64,000 nucleotides of DNA from Perognathus longimembris pacificus (lineage: Eukaryota > Chordata > Mammalia > Rodentia > Heteromyidae), in NCBI RefSeq assembly GCF_023159225.1, contig NC_063176.1, positions 7,824,963-7,888,962 on the forward strand. Reading direction: 5' to 3'. Within the stretch, counting starts at the first letter, position 1. Every line of letters starts with the position of its first letter. Position numbers and translations under genes: made by a program. Positions 10,786 through 21,514 of this stretch are shown here, piece by piece. The notes under the pieces are model-generated. The model was given only the letters and a program-made list of their open reading frames with translations, was not told where the DNA came from and ran no database searches.

Positions 10786-11826
10786 ATGTGCAAATCACAA
10801 AGAAACATAACTCAGTTCATCAAAGAACAAGCCAACTCGCCAGCTCCAAAAAGCAGCACGACTGAAGAGGAGATGGAGAATAAAAAAGCAAATGAGGCCA
10901 TGTTAACAGGAATGATCGAAAGCGTCAGAAATGAAATCAGAAAACAATTCCAGGAGTTTAGAGCAGAAATCTGGAAGGACACCCAGGAAGCCAAGAAAGA
11001 AATGGAAGCAAAAATGGATACAATGCAAGCCTCGTTTAAAGAAATGGAAGCAAAAATGGATACGATGCAAGCCGCCTTTAAAGAAAATCTCCATATCCTG
11101 AGAATTGAAATGCATGAAAAAATAGATTTAAAATACAACTCTTTAAAGGAAGAAATTTCCACGATCAGAGCTGATATGACAACCATGAATAGCTCTCTGA
11201 CATCCATAAACTCCGCAATTGAAACCATAACACAAAGAGTGGACCATATAGAATCCAGAATCTCTCGCCTGGACGATGAAGCAGCTGACAACAACCAGAA
11301 AATGACCACACTCCAAGAAAAGGTGAAGCTTCAGGGAAGATTAATCCAGGAACTAATGGACAAAGACAAGAGATATAATCTGCGCATAATTGGAATAGAA
11401 GAAGGAGCCGAATATCAGAACAGAGGGCTTAATCATGTTCTCAATAAAGTTATTGCAGAAAACTTCCCCAATCTCACAGGGGACCCCATCCAGGTAACCG
11501 AAGCCTATAGGACACCTGGCAGGCCAGACCCCAGGAAAACCACCCCAAGGCACATAATATTCAAGACTACAGACCTCAAGATTAAAGAGCAAATTCTGAA
11601 TTCAGCCAAAGTGAAGAAGGAAACTTTTTTCAATGGGAAGAGGATTCGAACAACATCCGACTTATCCACACAAACTTACCAAGCTCGAAGTGAGTGGAAG
11701 AACACCATCCAAGTACTCCAGAATAACAATTTACAACCTCGGATCAAATATCCAGCGAAATTGGAGTTCACATTCGAAGGGAGAACCAGATCTTTCCACA
11801 CCAAAGAGGAGCTAAAGAGTATGTGA
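10786..11826 (+). pseudogene. L1 ORF1p, RNA-binding chaperone, C-terminus frameshifted
   Basis: Encodes the trimeric RNA-binding protein that packages L1 RNA in cytoplasmic particles. I chose the ATG at 10786 (MCKSQRN); it gives 346 residues, close to the 338 of human ORF1p, and the open frame upstream has no ATG. Visible parts: a long heptad-type coiled coil (about residues 35-190), an RRM-like core (NLRIIGIEEG; ENFPNL) and a C-terminal domain (TPRHIIFK, YQARSEW, QPRIKYPAKLEF). Two 14-residue repeats (72-85 and 86-99, EMEAKMDTMQA) lie in the coiled coil. The frame stops at TGA 11824-11826 just after EELKSM. The expected continuation (VNKKPAL...) is in another frame from 11823, so one base was lost near 11817-11822. 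Confidence 0.93.
10999..11082 (+). repeat. Tandem 42-bp duplication in ORF1 coiled coil
   Basis: Two directly adjacent 42-bp units (10999-11040, 11041-11082) differing at only a few bases. Each encodes 14 residues, exactly two heptads, so the coiled-coil register is preserved. Confidence 0.95.
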
Positions 11827-11996
11827 ATAAAAAACCAGCCCTACAGCGAATATTAAGAGGGGAACCCCACCCAACAGAGATCGTAAAAGACACACAGAAT
11901 CAGAAAGAAACTTCAATAGCCAAAGTCCAGCAGAAAGACCAGCTCACTAAAGACAAGAAGAAGAAAAAAAAGAGGAAAAAACAGCCCAACAAGAAA
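11823..11996 (+). pseudogene. ORF1 tail and inter-ORF region, open into ORF2
   Basis: This frame starts with the displaced ORF1 C-terminus (NKKPALQRIL) and continues without any stop into ORF2. It crosses a lysine-rich, A-rich stretch at 11955-11996. In human L1 a spacer with stop codons separates the two frames; here none remains in this frame, so a lost stop or an indel in the A-rich run must be supposed. The part that is ORF1 and the part that is spacer cannot be divided from one copy. Confidence 0.7.
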
Positions 11997-14900
11997 ATGG
12001 AAGGAGAAAAAACACCCTTATCCTTGATCTCTTTAAATATAAATGGCTTAAACTCCCTGATTAAGAGGAGCAGACTGGCAGAATGGATTCGCAAACAAAA
12101 AGTTGACATCTGCTGTCTACAAGAGACCCACCTTACAGCAAGGGACAAAAACAGGCTTCGAATGAAAGGATGGAGCAAGATCTACCAAGCAAATGCACCC
12201 ACCAAAACTGCAGGTGTAGCCATTCTGATCTCAGACAAGCTGGACCTCTCTTTAAAGTCCACTCAAAAAGACAAAGAAGGACACTACATATTAATACAAG
12301 GAAAAATCCAGAATCAAGACATCACGGTGATAAATGTATACTCACCGAACAAAAGAGGCCCGACATATGTCAAGCAAATTCTCACAGAATTACAGAGCAA
12401 GATAGACGCAAACACAATCATAGTGGGTAACTTTAATACTCCTCTCTCTCCAAAAGACAGATCCAACACTCAGAGGATTAGTAAGGGAGCTAAGGACCTA
12501 AATAACACCATTTCCCAAATGGATCTAACAGACCTATATAGACCTTTCACCCTACAGAGTCCCAATACACCTTCTTTTCAGCAGCCCATGGATCATATTC
12601 CAAAATAGACCACGTCATAGACCACACAAAGAACCTCAGCAAATACAAAAGTATTGACGTCATCCCATGTATTATATCTGATCACAGTGGATTAAAGGTA
12701 ACCCTCAACAACAAAGGAAACCACAGACACTATACACACTCTTGGAGGCTAAACCCCATGCTGCTATCCAACACTTGGGCCACAGACCAAATTAAAGATG
12801 AAATCAACGAATTCATAAGCCACAATGACAAAGAAAACACATCACAAAGAAACCTATGGGACACAGCTAAGGCAGTACTGAGGGGCAAGATCATTGCACT
12901 CAGCACCCACATTAAAAGAATGGAAGCAGCGCAGGTGAATACCCTCACGATGAAACTAAAACAACTGGAGAAACAAGAAATGACAGAATCTAAAACGACT
13001 AGGAGGGGAGAGATCACAAAGATTAAAGAAGAGATAAATCTGATTGAAAATAGAAAGACCATTCAACAAATAAATAAGACTAAAAGCTGGTTCTTTGAGA
13101 AAATAAACAAAATTGACAGACCCCTTGCAAGACTCACAAAAAAAAGAAGAGAAGAGACTCATATACGTAAAATCAGGGACTCCACTGGAAAAATTACAAC
13201 AAATACACACGATATTCAAACAATCATAAGGAGCTATTTCCAAAACCTCTACTCAGCAAAAAACAATAACTTTACAGAAATGGATCAATTCTTACAGAAG
13301 TACAAACTGCCCAAACTGAACCAAGAAGAAATAAATCAACTAAATAAACCAATAACTTACGGTGAGATACAGGAGGTAATCAAGAACCTCCCTACTAAGA
13401 AAAGCCCAGGCCCAGATGGATTCACCAACGAATTCTACAAAACCTTTAGTGAGGAGCTAATACCAATACTCCTCAAACTCTTCCGCGAAATAGAAACAGA
13501 GGGAGAAATCCCAAACTCATTCTACGAAGCTAATATCATACTCATTCCCAAACCAGGCAAAGATCCAACAAAAAAAGAGAACTACAGACCAATATCACTA
13601 ATGAACAGACGCAAAGCTCCTCAATAAAATATTAGCTAACAGGATCCAGAAACTGATCAAGAAAATCATACATCATGACCAAGTAGGCTTCATCCCTCAG
13701 TCACAAGGATGGTTCAACATCCGTAAATCAATCAATGTAATTCACCACATAAACAGATCTAAAATTAAGAATTACATTGTTATCTCAGTCGATGCCCAAA
13801 AAGCCTTTGACAAAATACAACATCCATACCTATTAAAAGCTTTGGAGAGAACAGGAATAGATGGAACATTCCTCAAAACAATAAAAGCCATATACAACAG
13901 ACCAACTGCTAATATCATATTAAATGGAGAGAAACTTAAATCATTCCCCCTAAACTCAGGAACAAGACAAGGATGCCCACTCTCCCCACTTCTGTTCAAC
14001 ATAGTGCTGGAATCCCTAGCCATAGCAATAAGGCAAGAGGAGGACATCAAAGGGATCCACATCGGCAAGGAAGAAATCAAGTTATCCCTATTCGCAGACG
14101 ACATGATCTTATATCTGAAGGACCCAAAAAACTCAGTACCCAAACTCCTACACCTAATAAACCAATTTGGCAAAGTAGCAGGATCCAAAATCAATCCACA
14201 AAAGTCAGCAGCTTTTCTGTACACCAGCAATAGACAAACAGAAAAGGAAATTATGGAAACAATTCCATTTACAGTAGCCAAAAAAAGAATAAAGTACCTA
14301 GGGATCAACTTAACCAAGGACGTGACGGACCTATTCAATGAAAACTACAAAAATCTAATAACGGAAATCAAAGAAGACACAAGGAGATGGAAAGACCTCC
14401 CATGCTCATGGGTAGGCAGAATCAATATAGTGAAAATGGCCATATTGCCCAAATTGTTATACAAATTCAATTCAATACCTATCAAAATCCCAGCCACATT
14501 CTTCACTGAAATAGAGAAACCAATCCATAAATTCATATGGAACAACAAAAAACCTAGAATAGCCAAAGCAATTCTAGGCAAAAAAAATAGTGCAGGAGGT
14601 ATCACCATACCAGACTTCAAGCTCTACTACAAAGCCATCATAACAAAAACAGCATGGTATTGGTATAAAAACAGATCGGAAGACCAGTGGATTAGAATTG
14701 AAGATCCAGAAATAAAACCGCACTCTTACAGTCAGCTGATATTCGACAAAAGAGCTAACGTCATACAATGGAATAAACAGAGCCTCTTCAACTACTGGTG
14801 CTGGGAGAACTGGGCAGCCATATGCAGAAAACTCAAAGTAGACCCAAGCCTATCACCATGCACCAAGATCAACTCAAAATGGATCAAGGACCTCAATATC

Positions 14901-15821
14901 AGACCTGAATCCTTGAAACTACTGAAGGACAGAGTAGGAAAGACACTAGAACTTATAGGCACAGGAAGGAACTTCCTGAATAGAGTCCCAGGGGCACAAC
15001 AAATAGGGGAAAGACTCAACAAATGGGACTACTACAAATTAAAAAGTTTCTGCACAGCTAAGGTCATAGCCACCAAAATAGAAAGACAGCCAACGATATG
15101 GGAAAGGATATTTACCAGCACAGCAACAGACAAAGGCCTGATATCTGTCATCTACAGAGAACTCAAAAAACTAAGCCCCTCCAAGCCCAATAAACCTATT
15201 AGGAAATGGGCAAAAGAGCTAAAGAGAGACTTCACAAGAGAAGATATAAAAATGGCAAAGAAACACATGAGGAAATGCTCAACATCCCTGCTAGTAAAGG
15301 AAATGCAAATAAAAACAACCCTGAGATACCACCTCACCCCAGTTAGAATGGCCTATACTCTGAACTCAGGCAACAACAAATGCTGGAGGGGCTGTGGGGA
15401 AAGAGGAACCCTTCTCCATTGTTGGTGGGAGTGCAAATTAGTACAACCACTTTGGAGAACAGTATGGAGGTTTCTCAAAAAGCTCAATATAGACCTACCC
15501 TATGACCCAGCCATACCACTCCTAGGCATCTATCCTAAACAGCAAAACCCAAGATATCAAAAAGACATTTGTACTTCCATGTTTATCGCGGCACAATTCA
15601 CAATAGCCAAAATATGGAAACAACCCAGATGCCCCTCCACAGACAAATGGATCCAAAAACTATGATACTTATACACAATGGAATACTACATAGCGATTAG
15701 GAATGGTGAAATATTGTTATTCGCAGGGAAATGGTCAGAACTCGAACAAATAATGTTGAGTGAGACAAGCCTAGAACACAGAAAACAAAGGGGCATGATC
15801 TCCATGATATATGACTGTTAA
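11997..15821 (+). pseudogene. L1 ORF2p, endonuclease-reverse transcriptase, inactivated
   Basis: ORF2p nicks target DNA and reverse-transcribes L1 or SINE RNA from the nick. From ATG 11997 (MEGEKTP) to TAA 15819 the span equals 1275 residues once three missing bases are allowed for, the same as human ORF2p. APE-like endonuclease: N14, E43, Y115, D205 and H230 are present at the human positions, but codon 145 (12429-12431) is AAC, giving GNFNTP in place of [16 protein letters not shown] with D600 (13791), [10 protein letters not shown], and FADD at 14091-14102 (D702, D703). Cys-rich motif CX3C-X7-HX4C at 15381-15434 is intact. Lesions: one base lost near 12564, two near 13605-13608, and TGG to TGA at 15663-15665 (residue 1224). 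The frame otherwise continues to 15821. Confidence 0.96.
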
Positions 15822-16074
15822 CAAAGGGAGATGGAGAGACAGTAGAGACCAAGTCTGTGAACACCGTATATGTGCTTGATACATTGTATATTGCATATGG
15901 GTCTACCTGACCTAGACAAGGGATGGAAAAACAGGTTGTAAGATATCACAAGAAATATACACACTGCCCTACTATGTAACTGCACCCTCTTTGCACAATG
16001 CCTTGTAAAAAAATTATGTTCAATTAATATAAAAAATATATATATAAAATAAAAAAAGAAAAAAAAAAGAGAAA
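15822..16074 (+). other. L1 3' UTR and A-rich tail
   Basis: Short 3' UTR ending 'aagaaatatacacactgcc...tgcaccctctttgcacaatgcc', followed by a degenerate A-rich tail from about 16016. It lacks the long G-rich polypurine tract seen in the other L1 3' ends here. Only its last ~75 bp align with that lineage. Confidence 0.85.
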
Positions 16075-16089
16075 AAAACACCTTTGCTG
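16075..16089 (+). repeat. L1 target-site duplication, right
   Basis: AAAACACCTTTGCTG, identical to 9568-9582. Confidence 0.95.
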
Positions 16090-16284
16090 AAAATTTATAG
16101 TAGCACATAAATAATCCCAAATTGAGTTATCTACATTTTAGTAAAGTCGTGGCATCTGGGATTGTGGTTTTGTTGCAGGGTTTATTTCACCTAATGAATT
16201 TCAGGTGTGGAGACAGAGATGAGAATCTTGAAAATTCAGTGCCATAAAGCAACAATCCATTCATTAATTGATCAAAATAATGAA

Positions 16285-16512
16285 GCAAGCTAGGTATGAG
16301 GAATGACACCTGTAATCTACATCTGTAACCTGTAGCTACTCGGGAGGATGAGATCTGAAGATCATGTTTCAAAGCCAGCCTGTGTAAGAAAAAAAAAAGT
16401 CCCCATGCTACTCTTATCTCCAATTAACCACCAGAAAAAATGGAGGTGGTTCTATGGCTCAGGGACTGCACCCAGGCTCTGATTTCAAGCCCTCTGGGAA
16501 ACCAAACAAAAC
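16285..16512 (+). mobile_element. B1-like/Geo composite SINE, diverged
   Basis: 7SL/B1-type head ('cacctgtaatctacatctg', 'tagctactcgggaggatgag'), linker 'cttatctccaattaaccacc', then a decayed Geo arm ('ggttctatggctcaggg', 'ctgatttcaagccct') and an A-rich tail. Confidence 0.75.
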
Positions 16513-17859
16513 AACACCAATTACACTTTAAGGGTGCCTAGTTAACAACACATGGAGTTTTCTTCTTTATTCTTCTGATGCATGCTGCAGACATGCCGGG
16601 AGATCATGGGCATCACCGATATCCAATTATAACCATTTCAAGGGATGGGGAGAGGCATATGAGATACTGTAAATAAATTGTATTCTGTTATGGGGAGAGC
16701 TGAGTCCAATTTAGAACACCGGGAAGTAGAGAAATCTGAAAGTACTAGGCTTGCTGTTTTAGGGTTGTCCATATCTGAATGTTTTATTCCAGATTTAGTT
16801 TTCCAGACTTGCAATTGCAAAGATATTGTATATATATGGTTCCCTTGACCCTCCAGTCCAAGATATTGGGAAATATTGTGTGTTGTAGAGAAATAAGTAT
16901 TCTGTACTTCACATTTCTTCCCCTAATCAAAAGGCAAATTTTTCTTAAACTTTTGTTGTCTTTCCACTAGGTTTAGTGGAAATGGGTAGACAGTAAGGGA
17001 GGAATGAGATGCTCTTTTTCCAGACTCTTATTGTCTTCTTGCAAGAGACAATGATGCTGTCATTCTATTCAAGCTCTGGTCTGTCTTTAGTAAGCAGTAG
17101 AAGATAATAGACTTCCTGGATAAGTACTTTTCTTTCCCATTTCTTTAATCACCTTAGTAAGAATGAAATTTCATTGTGTCTGTGCTCCTGCTAACCTCTA
17201 GAATTAAGATTGCACTGGATTTCTGCAACTGTGTTGTGGTAGGAAGCAGAGGCTATTACTGCTGAACAGAAGTAGAGCTGAATTTGATCATGTGTGTCAA
17301 CCAATGAGGCCCAGGACTTAACTGCATGGAACAATTTGTAATTCATTCTTAATGGACTTTTGTCTTGTAATATGATGACTCCTTCTTAATATCAATTAAA
17401 TATGATTTTCCACTCATTTGACTGTTGCCTATATTAAAAGATATTAGATCACTTAGCCAGTAGTGATGAAAAATTTGTCTATTATCAGTGTATTTGTAGA
17501 ATGAATCATTCATCCTTCATTCCCACCTTTCCTTGCATCTACACCCCCAAATACTCAGGACATGTAAAATGTAGAGCATATGATAATTTTTACATTGATC
17601 ACTTGATAAATTCTACAAGTAAGGACTTTTTTTTTTATAATCTTGAGGTTTTCCTTCCATCATGTTCAATTGTTTTCATTGTGAATTCCCCCTGAAAGAG
17701 AAATATTTTATAAAATACCATTTCTTTACTCATTAAGGAATGATATCTCCAAATCAACCATCAATGTTAGACAAACTAGAATTCAGTAGGATGAAAACAC
17801 CATTAATTGCTGAGAGAGTAACAATAGCCCACAAATACACTAGGATATTTCTCAATGAA
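16513..17859. other. Single-copy DNA, no gene seen
   Basis: AT-rich, with no recognisable repeat or coding sequence. Confidence 0.45.
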
Positions 17860-18245
17860 ATCTAGAGTCTGGGTTGGCAGGTTGAAGCTAGCCTGGACAG
17901 CTAGAAAGGTCCATGAGACACATACCTCCAATAAACTACTCAAAAAAAAAAGCTGCAAGTGAAACTTTGGTGTAAACCAACTGAAGAACTCATGGGGGGG
18001 GAGAGGGAAAGGGGGAGGGGGGAATGAGGGAGGAGGTAACAAACAGTACAAGAAATGTATCCAATGCCTAACGTATAAAAGTGTAACCTCTCTGTACATC
18101 ACTTTAACAATAAATAAGAAATTTTTTTTTTTAAAGCTGTGAGTAGCACTGTGGCTCAAGAAGTAGAGTGCTAGCCTTGAGTGAAATAAGCTCGGGTACA
18201 GAGGCCAGACAGAGACAAAATCAAAACAAAACAAAACAAAAAAAG
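17860..18245 (+). mobile_element. B1-like/Geo SINE split by an L1 3'-end insertion
   Basis: The left half (17860-17960) has 'gttgaagctagcctgg' and 'ccatgagacacatacctcc', ending '...aaaaagctgcaagtg'. The right half resumes at about 18133 with 'aaagctgtgagtagcactg', then the usual Geo arm (tggctcaagaagtagagtg). The words aaagctgcaagt and aaagctgtgagt on the two sides are the decayed target duplication of the L1 piece between them. Confidence 0.8.
17961..18132 (+). mobile_element. L1 3' UTR fragment with G-rich tract, nested in a SINE
   Basis: About 170 bp of the older-lineage 3' UTR: 'gtgtaaaccaactg', a long G/A tract with four or more runs of at least three G (17994-18022, G-quadruplex-capable), 'ggaggtaacaaac', then 'gtaacctctctgtacatcac' and an AATAAATAAG tail. 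Confidence 0.85.
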
Positions 18246-18362
18246 AAATAAAGTCATTTTTTTTGCTTCGTTCAAAATAGGCGATTGTAAGTTAATAAAA
18301 GATGGAGATAAGTGGATTTTTCATTGAGCAGCCAATATATTGTGCAACATATTCTGTGACAC

Positions 18363-18525
18363 TTTGACTTAAAAGTTAAGCCAGATATGGTGACTTACCT
18401 GAGTTTCCACATTACACAGACCAAGACACAAAGATTATGGCTTCAAGGCTGACCTGAGTTCCAGAAAAAGTTTGAGACCAGCCTAGGGTACAGTTTAGCA
18501 ATATATAGTCTAAAATTTTTGTTTT
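18363..18525 (+). mobile_element. B1-like SINE, diverged
   Basis: Order of blocks fits a B1 monomer: 'agccagatatggtgactta', 'cttcaaggctgacctgag', 'gagaccagcctagggtac'. No Geo arm follows. Confidence 0.6.
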
Positions 18526-18602
18526 GTTTTGTCCTACAAAAAGGGGAAACTATTATGTATATTGTTTAAAATTTAAAGATGGACTTTCATTTCATTTCTT
18601 TT

Positions 18603-19060
18603 ATTTTTTTTTTCATTTTCTTTTTTTTTATTGTCAAAATGAAGTACAGAGGGGTTACAGTTAGATATGTAAGGGAGTGAGTACATTTCTTATCCAACTT
18701 GTTACCTCCTCACTCATTTTCCCCCCCATATCCCCCCTCTCTATTCCTCCTTTCCCCATGAGTTGTACAGTTGGTTGCTCCATATAGTTTTATAAGTATT
18801 GCTGTTTCATTGGTCCCTAGTTCCAATACACATATATACAGTATTCAGGGTACCAAAATCAGCCATATCAGGCGTAAAACCACAGGAAAGTTATATGAAG
18901 AAAAATAAAAAAGGGCACAGTTTCACATGGCATGTTGAAACTAACTGCAACAGTGATATACCACTTGTTTCCATAACTTGAAGTTCCTTTCTCTTAGCAT
19001 CATCTTATGTGTTCAAATGGGCACAGCTCTTAAGCTATTGTGAGCTTCTGCTAGACCCCT
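18603..19060 (-). mobile_element. L1 3'-end copy (older lineage)
   Basis: About 450 bp on the minus strand: tail as plus-strand poly-T at the left, the C-rich complement of the G-rich tract at 18719-18755, a conserved block around 'ggtaccaaaatcagcc' (18850-18866), and a 5' end near 19060. It is truncated at almost the same point as the next copy. Confidence 0.8.
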
Positions 19061-19072
19061 CATTCAAAATTT

Positions 19073-19535
19073 TTCTACTATTTATTTATTTATTGTCAAA
19101 ATGATGCACAGCGTGGTTACATTTTAGTCTGCAAGGCAGTGAGTATATTTCTTACCAAACTTGTTACGTCCTCCTTCATTTTTCTCCCAACTTCCTCCCT
19201 CCCCAGTTCCTCCCCACCAGGTGTATAGTTGGTTTACAGCATATTGTCTTGTAAGTATTGCTGTTGCAATTGCTTGGCTTTTACCCTTTGTCTCTCTAGT
19301 TTGATCCCCTTCCCTTCCCTGGTTCCAATAAATGTATGTGCAATACCCAGGGCCAAACTCAGTTACAGTGACATCAGGGGTAAAACCATGGGGAAGAGAG
19401 ACAAAAGAAAAAGGCATAGGTACATTGAAAATAACGATAAACCACTTATTTCCATAACTAGGAGTTCATTTTCACTTAGTATCACTTGTGTGTCCATATG
19501 TACTAGCTATTGAACTATTGTGATCTTCTGCTTCA
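19073..19535 (-). mobile_element. L1 3'-end copy, tandem with the previous one
   Basis: Same orientation and same ~450-bp extent as 18603-19060, with tail at 'tatttatttatttattgtc' and 5' end at about 19535 ('attgtgatcttctgc'). The words 'gttaccgtc-like ... tcatttttctccc' and 'cagttacagtgacatcagg' align with the neighbouring copy. Confidence 0.8.
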
Positions 19536-19748
19536 TTCAATTTTAGAATTAAGAAGCAATGTTATTCAATACTGATCTATTCATGCTAGTTTATTAAAAT
19601 TTATACTTCTTTTCTGTTGGAATAGCACCTCATGTGTGTTACTAATGCAACAAAAGAAAAAAAGAATTAAAAAGAATTAAAAAGAAATTTTAAATTGGTG
19701 GAGCACACTTAAAATAATCATGAAAATCCAGACTTATATTTTCTCTTA

Positions 19749-19777
19749 CCTTTGATATCTTGTACAGATATCAAAGG
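19749..19777. repeat. Perfect 11-bp stem, 7-nt loop
   Basis: CCTTTGATATC (19749-19759), loop TTGTACA, GATATCAAAGG (19767-19777). Isolated hairpin-capable sequence; it is not followed by a T-run terminator and has no known role. Confidence 0.9.
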
Positions 19778-20034
19778 GATTTCCTTTGTATTTGAAGCTT
19801 AGCTTGCCTGAATAAGTTTTATTTCATTTGTCTACCTGCACATTTATGACTTCTTGCTGAAAGATAACCTTGCAACTTTTCTGCCTTCTGTGTCAATGAA
19901 TAATGAAGTCATTCTTTTTTAAGTAAGAATATCCTAAATGTTATGCCTGAATATGGAACTCCATTGCCCTTCCCGTCAGAACTTTACTTTCCATCATCTT
20001 CTTGCTGGATATTTTCACTTCAGCTGTGGCTTTA

Positions 20035-20192
20035 CCACTGGAGTCGCAACTCTACTTTTGTCTTTCTGCTGGTTAATTGGAGATAAGAGTCTCTTGGCGT
20101 TGTCTGCTCAGACTGGCTGTGAAGAGCACTTCTCAGGTTTCAATCTTTTGAGAAACTAGGATTATAGGAGTGAGCTACCAGTACCCACTCAC
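20035..20192 (-). mobile_element. B1-like/Geo composite SINE, partial
   Basis: Minus strand: B1-type head (complement of 'aggattataggagtgagc'), linker complement of 'ggttaattggagataagag', and the start of the Geo arm, truncated. Confidence 0.65.
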
Positions 20193-20195
20193 TCT

Positions 20196-21510
20196 ATAGC
20201 CTTTAGTACAAGAAAGTCTTATAGCTTGCTTCTAAACTATCACAAAGGTGAGACAATGTTACACCTATTGTTATATAAGATTCAGTCTTTTTAATTGTCA
20301 CATATTTAGAGATCCTTAGTCCCTTTTGACTTTCAAAGAACATGCTCCAAAAATGTTTTAGAAACAGAAATTGAGGGAAGCCAACCATTGTGTAAGGAGA
20401 GAAATAGGCTCTCTAAGTAGAGGCTCAGAGTGAGACCCCCGCCTTAGTTGTTGCTTTCAGTAGAATGAAAAATAGACCTTGCCTCGGATTCTCAGAAAAT
20501 ATAACACATTTTAAGCTACAAATATAACTATTACAAGATTACATTTTTAAGCATTCCGCACCCAACTCTCTAAAATAAAAAACTGCTCCCAAATCATAAA
20601 CGGAGTGTTAACATGATGCCACATGTGGAAATTCTTATACGGGGACCCCACTATAATAAATCTTTGGTCATGCAGGTCTACTGAAAACACTGCATTAGGT
20701 TTCCTCCGGGCTTCGTGCTTAGGGAAGTTCATTAGTATGATGAATTCTTTGTTCAGATTTATATAGCATTCCCAAGATCTCTCTCATATATTTATATATG
20801 TTCATATGCATTTATATACACACATATACATGTTCATGTATGCACATACCTATATATGCACATATTTCCACGTTCAAAATACTCAAATCTTAAACAATGA
20901 TGGTTCAAAATGATTAGATAAGTGATATTCATTCTGAGTAGGATTTGACGTCCTGATGTTTAAGCAGTTGTTTATAACTTGGTATCACCATGAAAGCCAT
21001 TGAAACAAGATCTGAAAACTGAGAGGAGAACAGAGCTCAACAAATACAGTCCAGCCAAAATAAAAATCTACCCCGTGGTAAAACAATGTAGACTTTCTAA
21101 ATGACGTATTTGAGACACTAGCAAATGTTTGATATTGAACATTTTACAGTTCACTATTTTCTACGAAGGCTTTTTAGTGGGTATGGTTTCCTTCCTTCCT
21201 TTTGGAGCAAGACAGCATAATATTTGCATCATAGTTTTCTCTGTACTTATAATGGCAAAAAAAATCTTGAATTAATTAAAACATAGGTGTTGTAATGAAA
21301 CATCAAAGTTAACTTATGAATTCTATCATAAAGTCATTGATATTGTTTGAGTCTTAAGAAGAGTAATGCTTTTCATTCTTGTAGAAAACTGGTCATTAGT
21401 AATGTTTTGTAGTACAGCAAGTTGAGTGTCTGCATTACATCTATCTATTCAACTAGAAAAATAGACTTGCAATTTTGAAAAATGTGGTTTTAGACGAACT
21501 TCAGTGCTTC
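20196..21510. other. Single-copy DNA; TA/CATG-rich low complexity at 20785-20875
   Basis: No gene or mobile element recognised. The low-complexity patch has repeated tatatgttcatatgca-type words. Confidence 0.4.
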
Positions 21511-21514
21511 AAAG

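Larger units (their letters stand above)
9583..16074 (+). mobile_element. L1: Full-length LINE-1 (L1) retrotransposon, inactivated
   Basis: A complete 6.5-kb non-LTR retrotransposon: GC-rich 5' UTR/promoter (9583-10785), ORF1 (10786-11826), ORF2 (11997-15821), 3' UTR and A-rich tail, between identical 15-bp target duplications. It begins with a G-run and AAGATGGC, as full-length mammalian L1s do. The perfect flanking repeats and only a few lesions in almost 4 kb of ORF2 suggest a fairly recent insertion. It cannot be autonomous: there is a frameshift at about 11820, frameshifts at about 12564 and 13606, a stop codon at 15663, and an endonuclease catalytic substitution. Retrotransposition by target-primed reverse transcription is established for the family; activity of this copy is excluded by inference. 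Confidence 0.97.
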
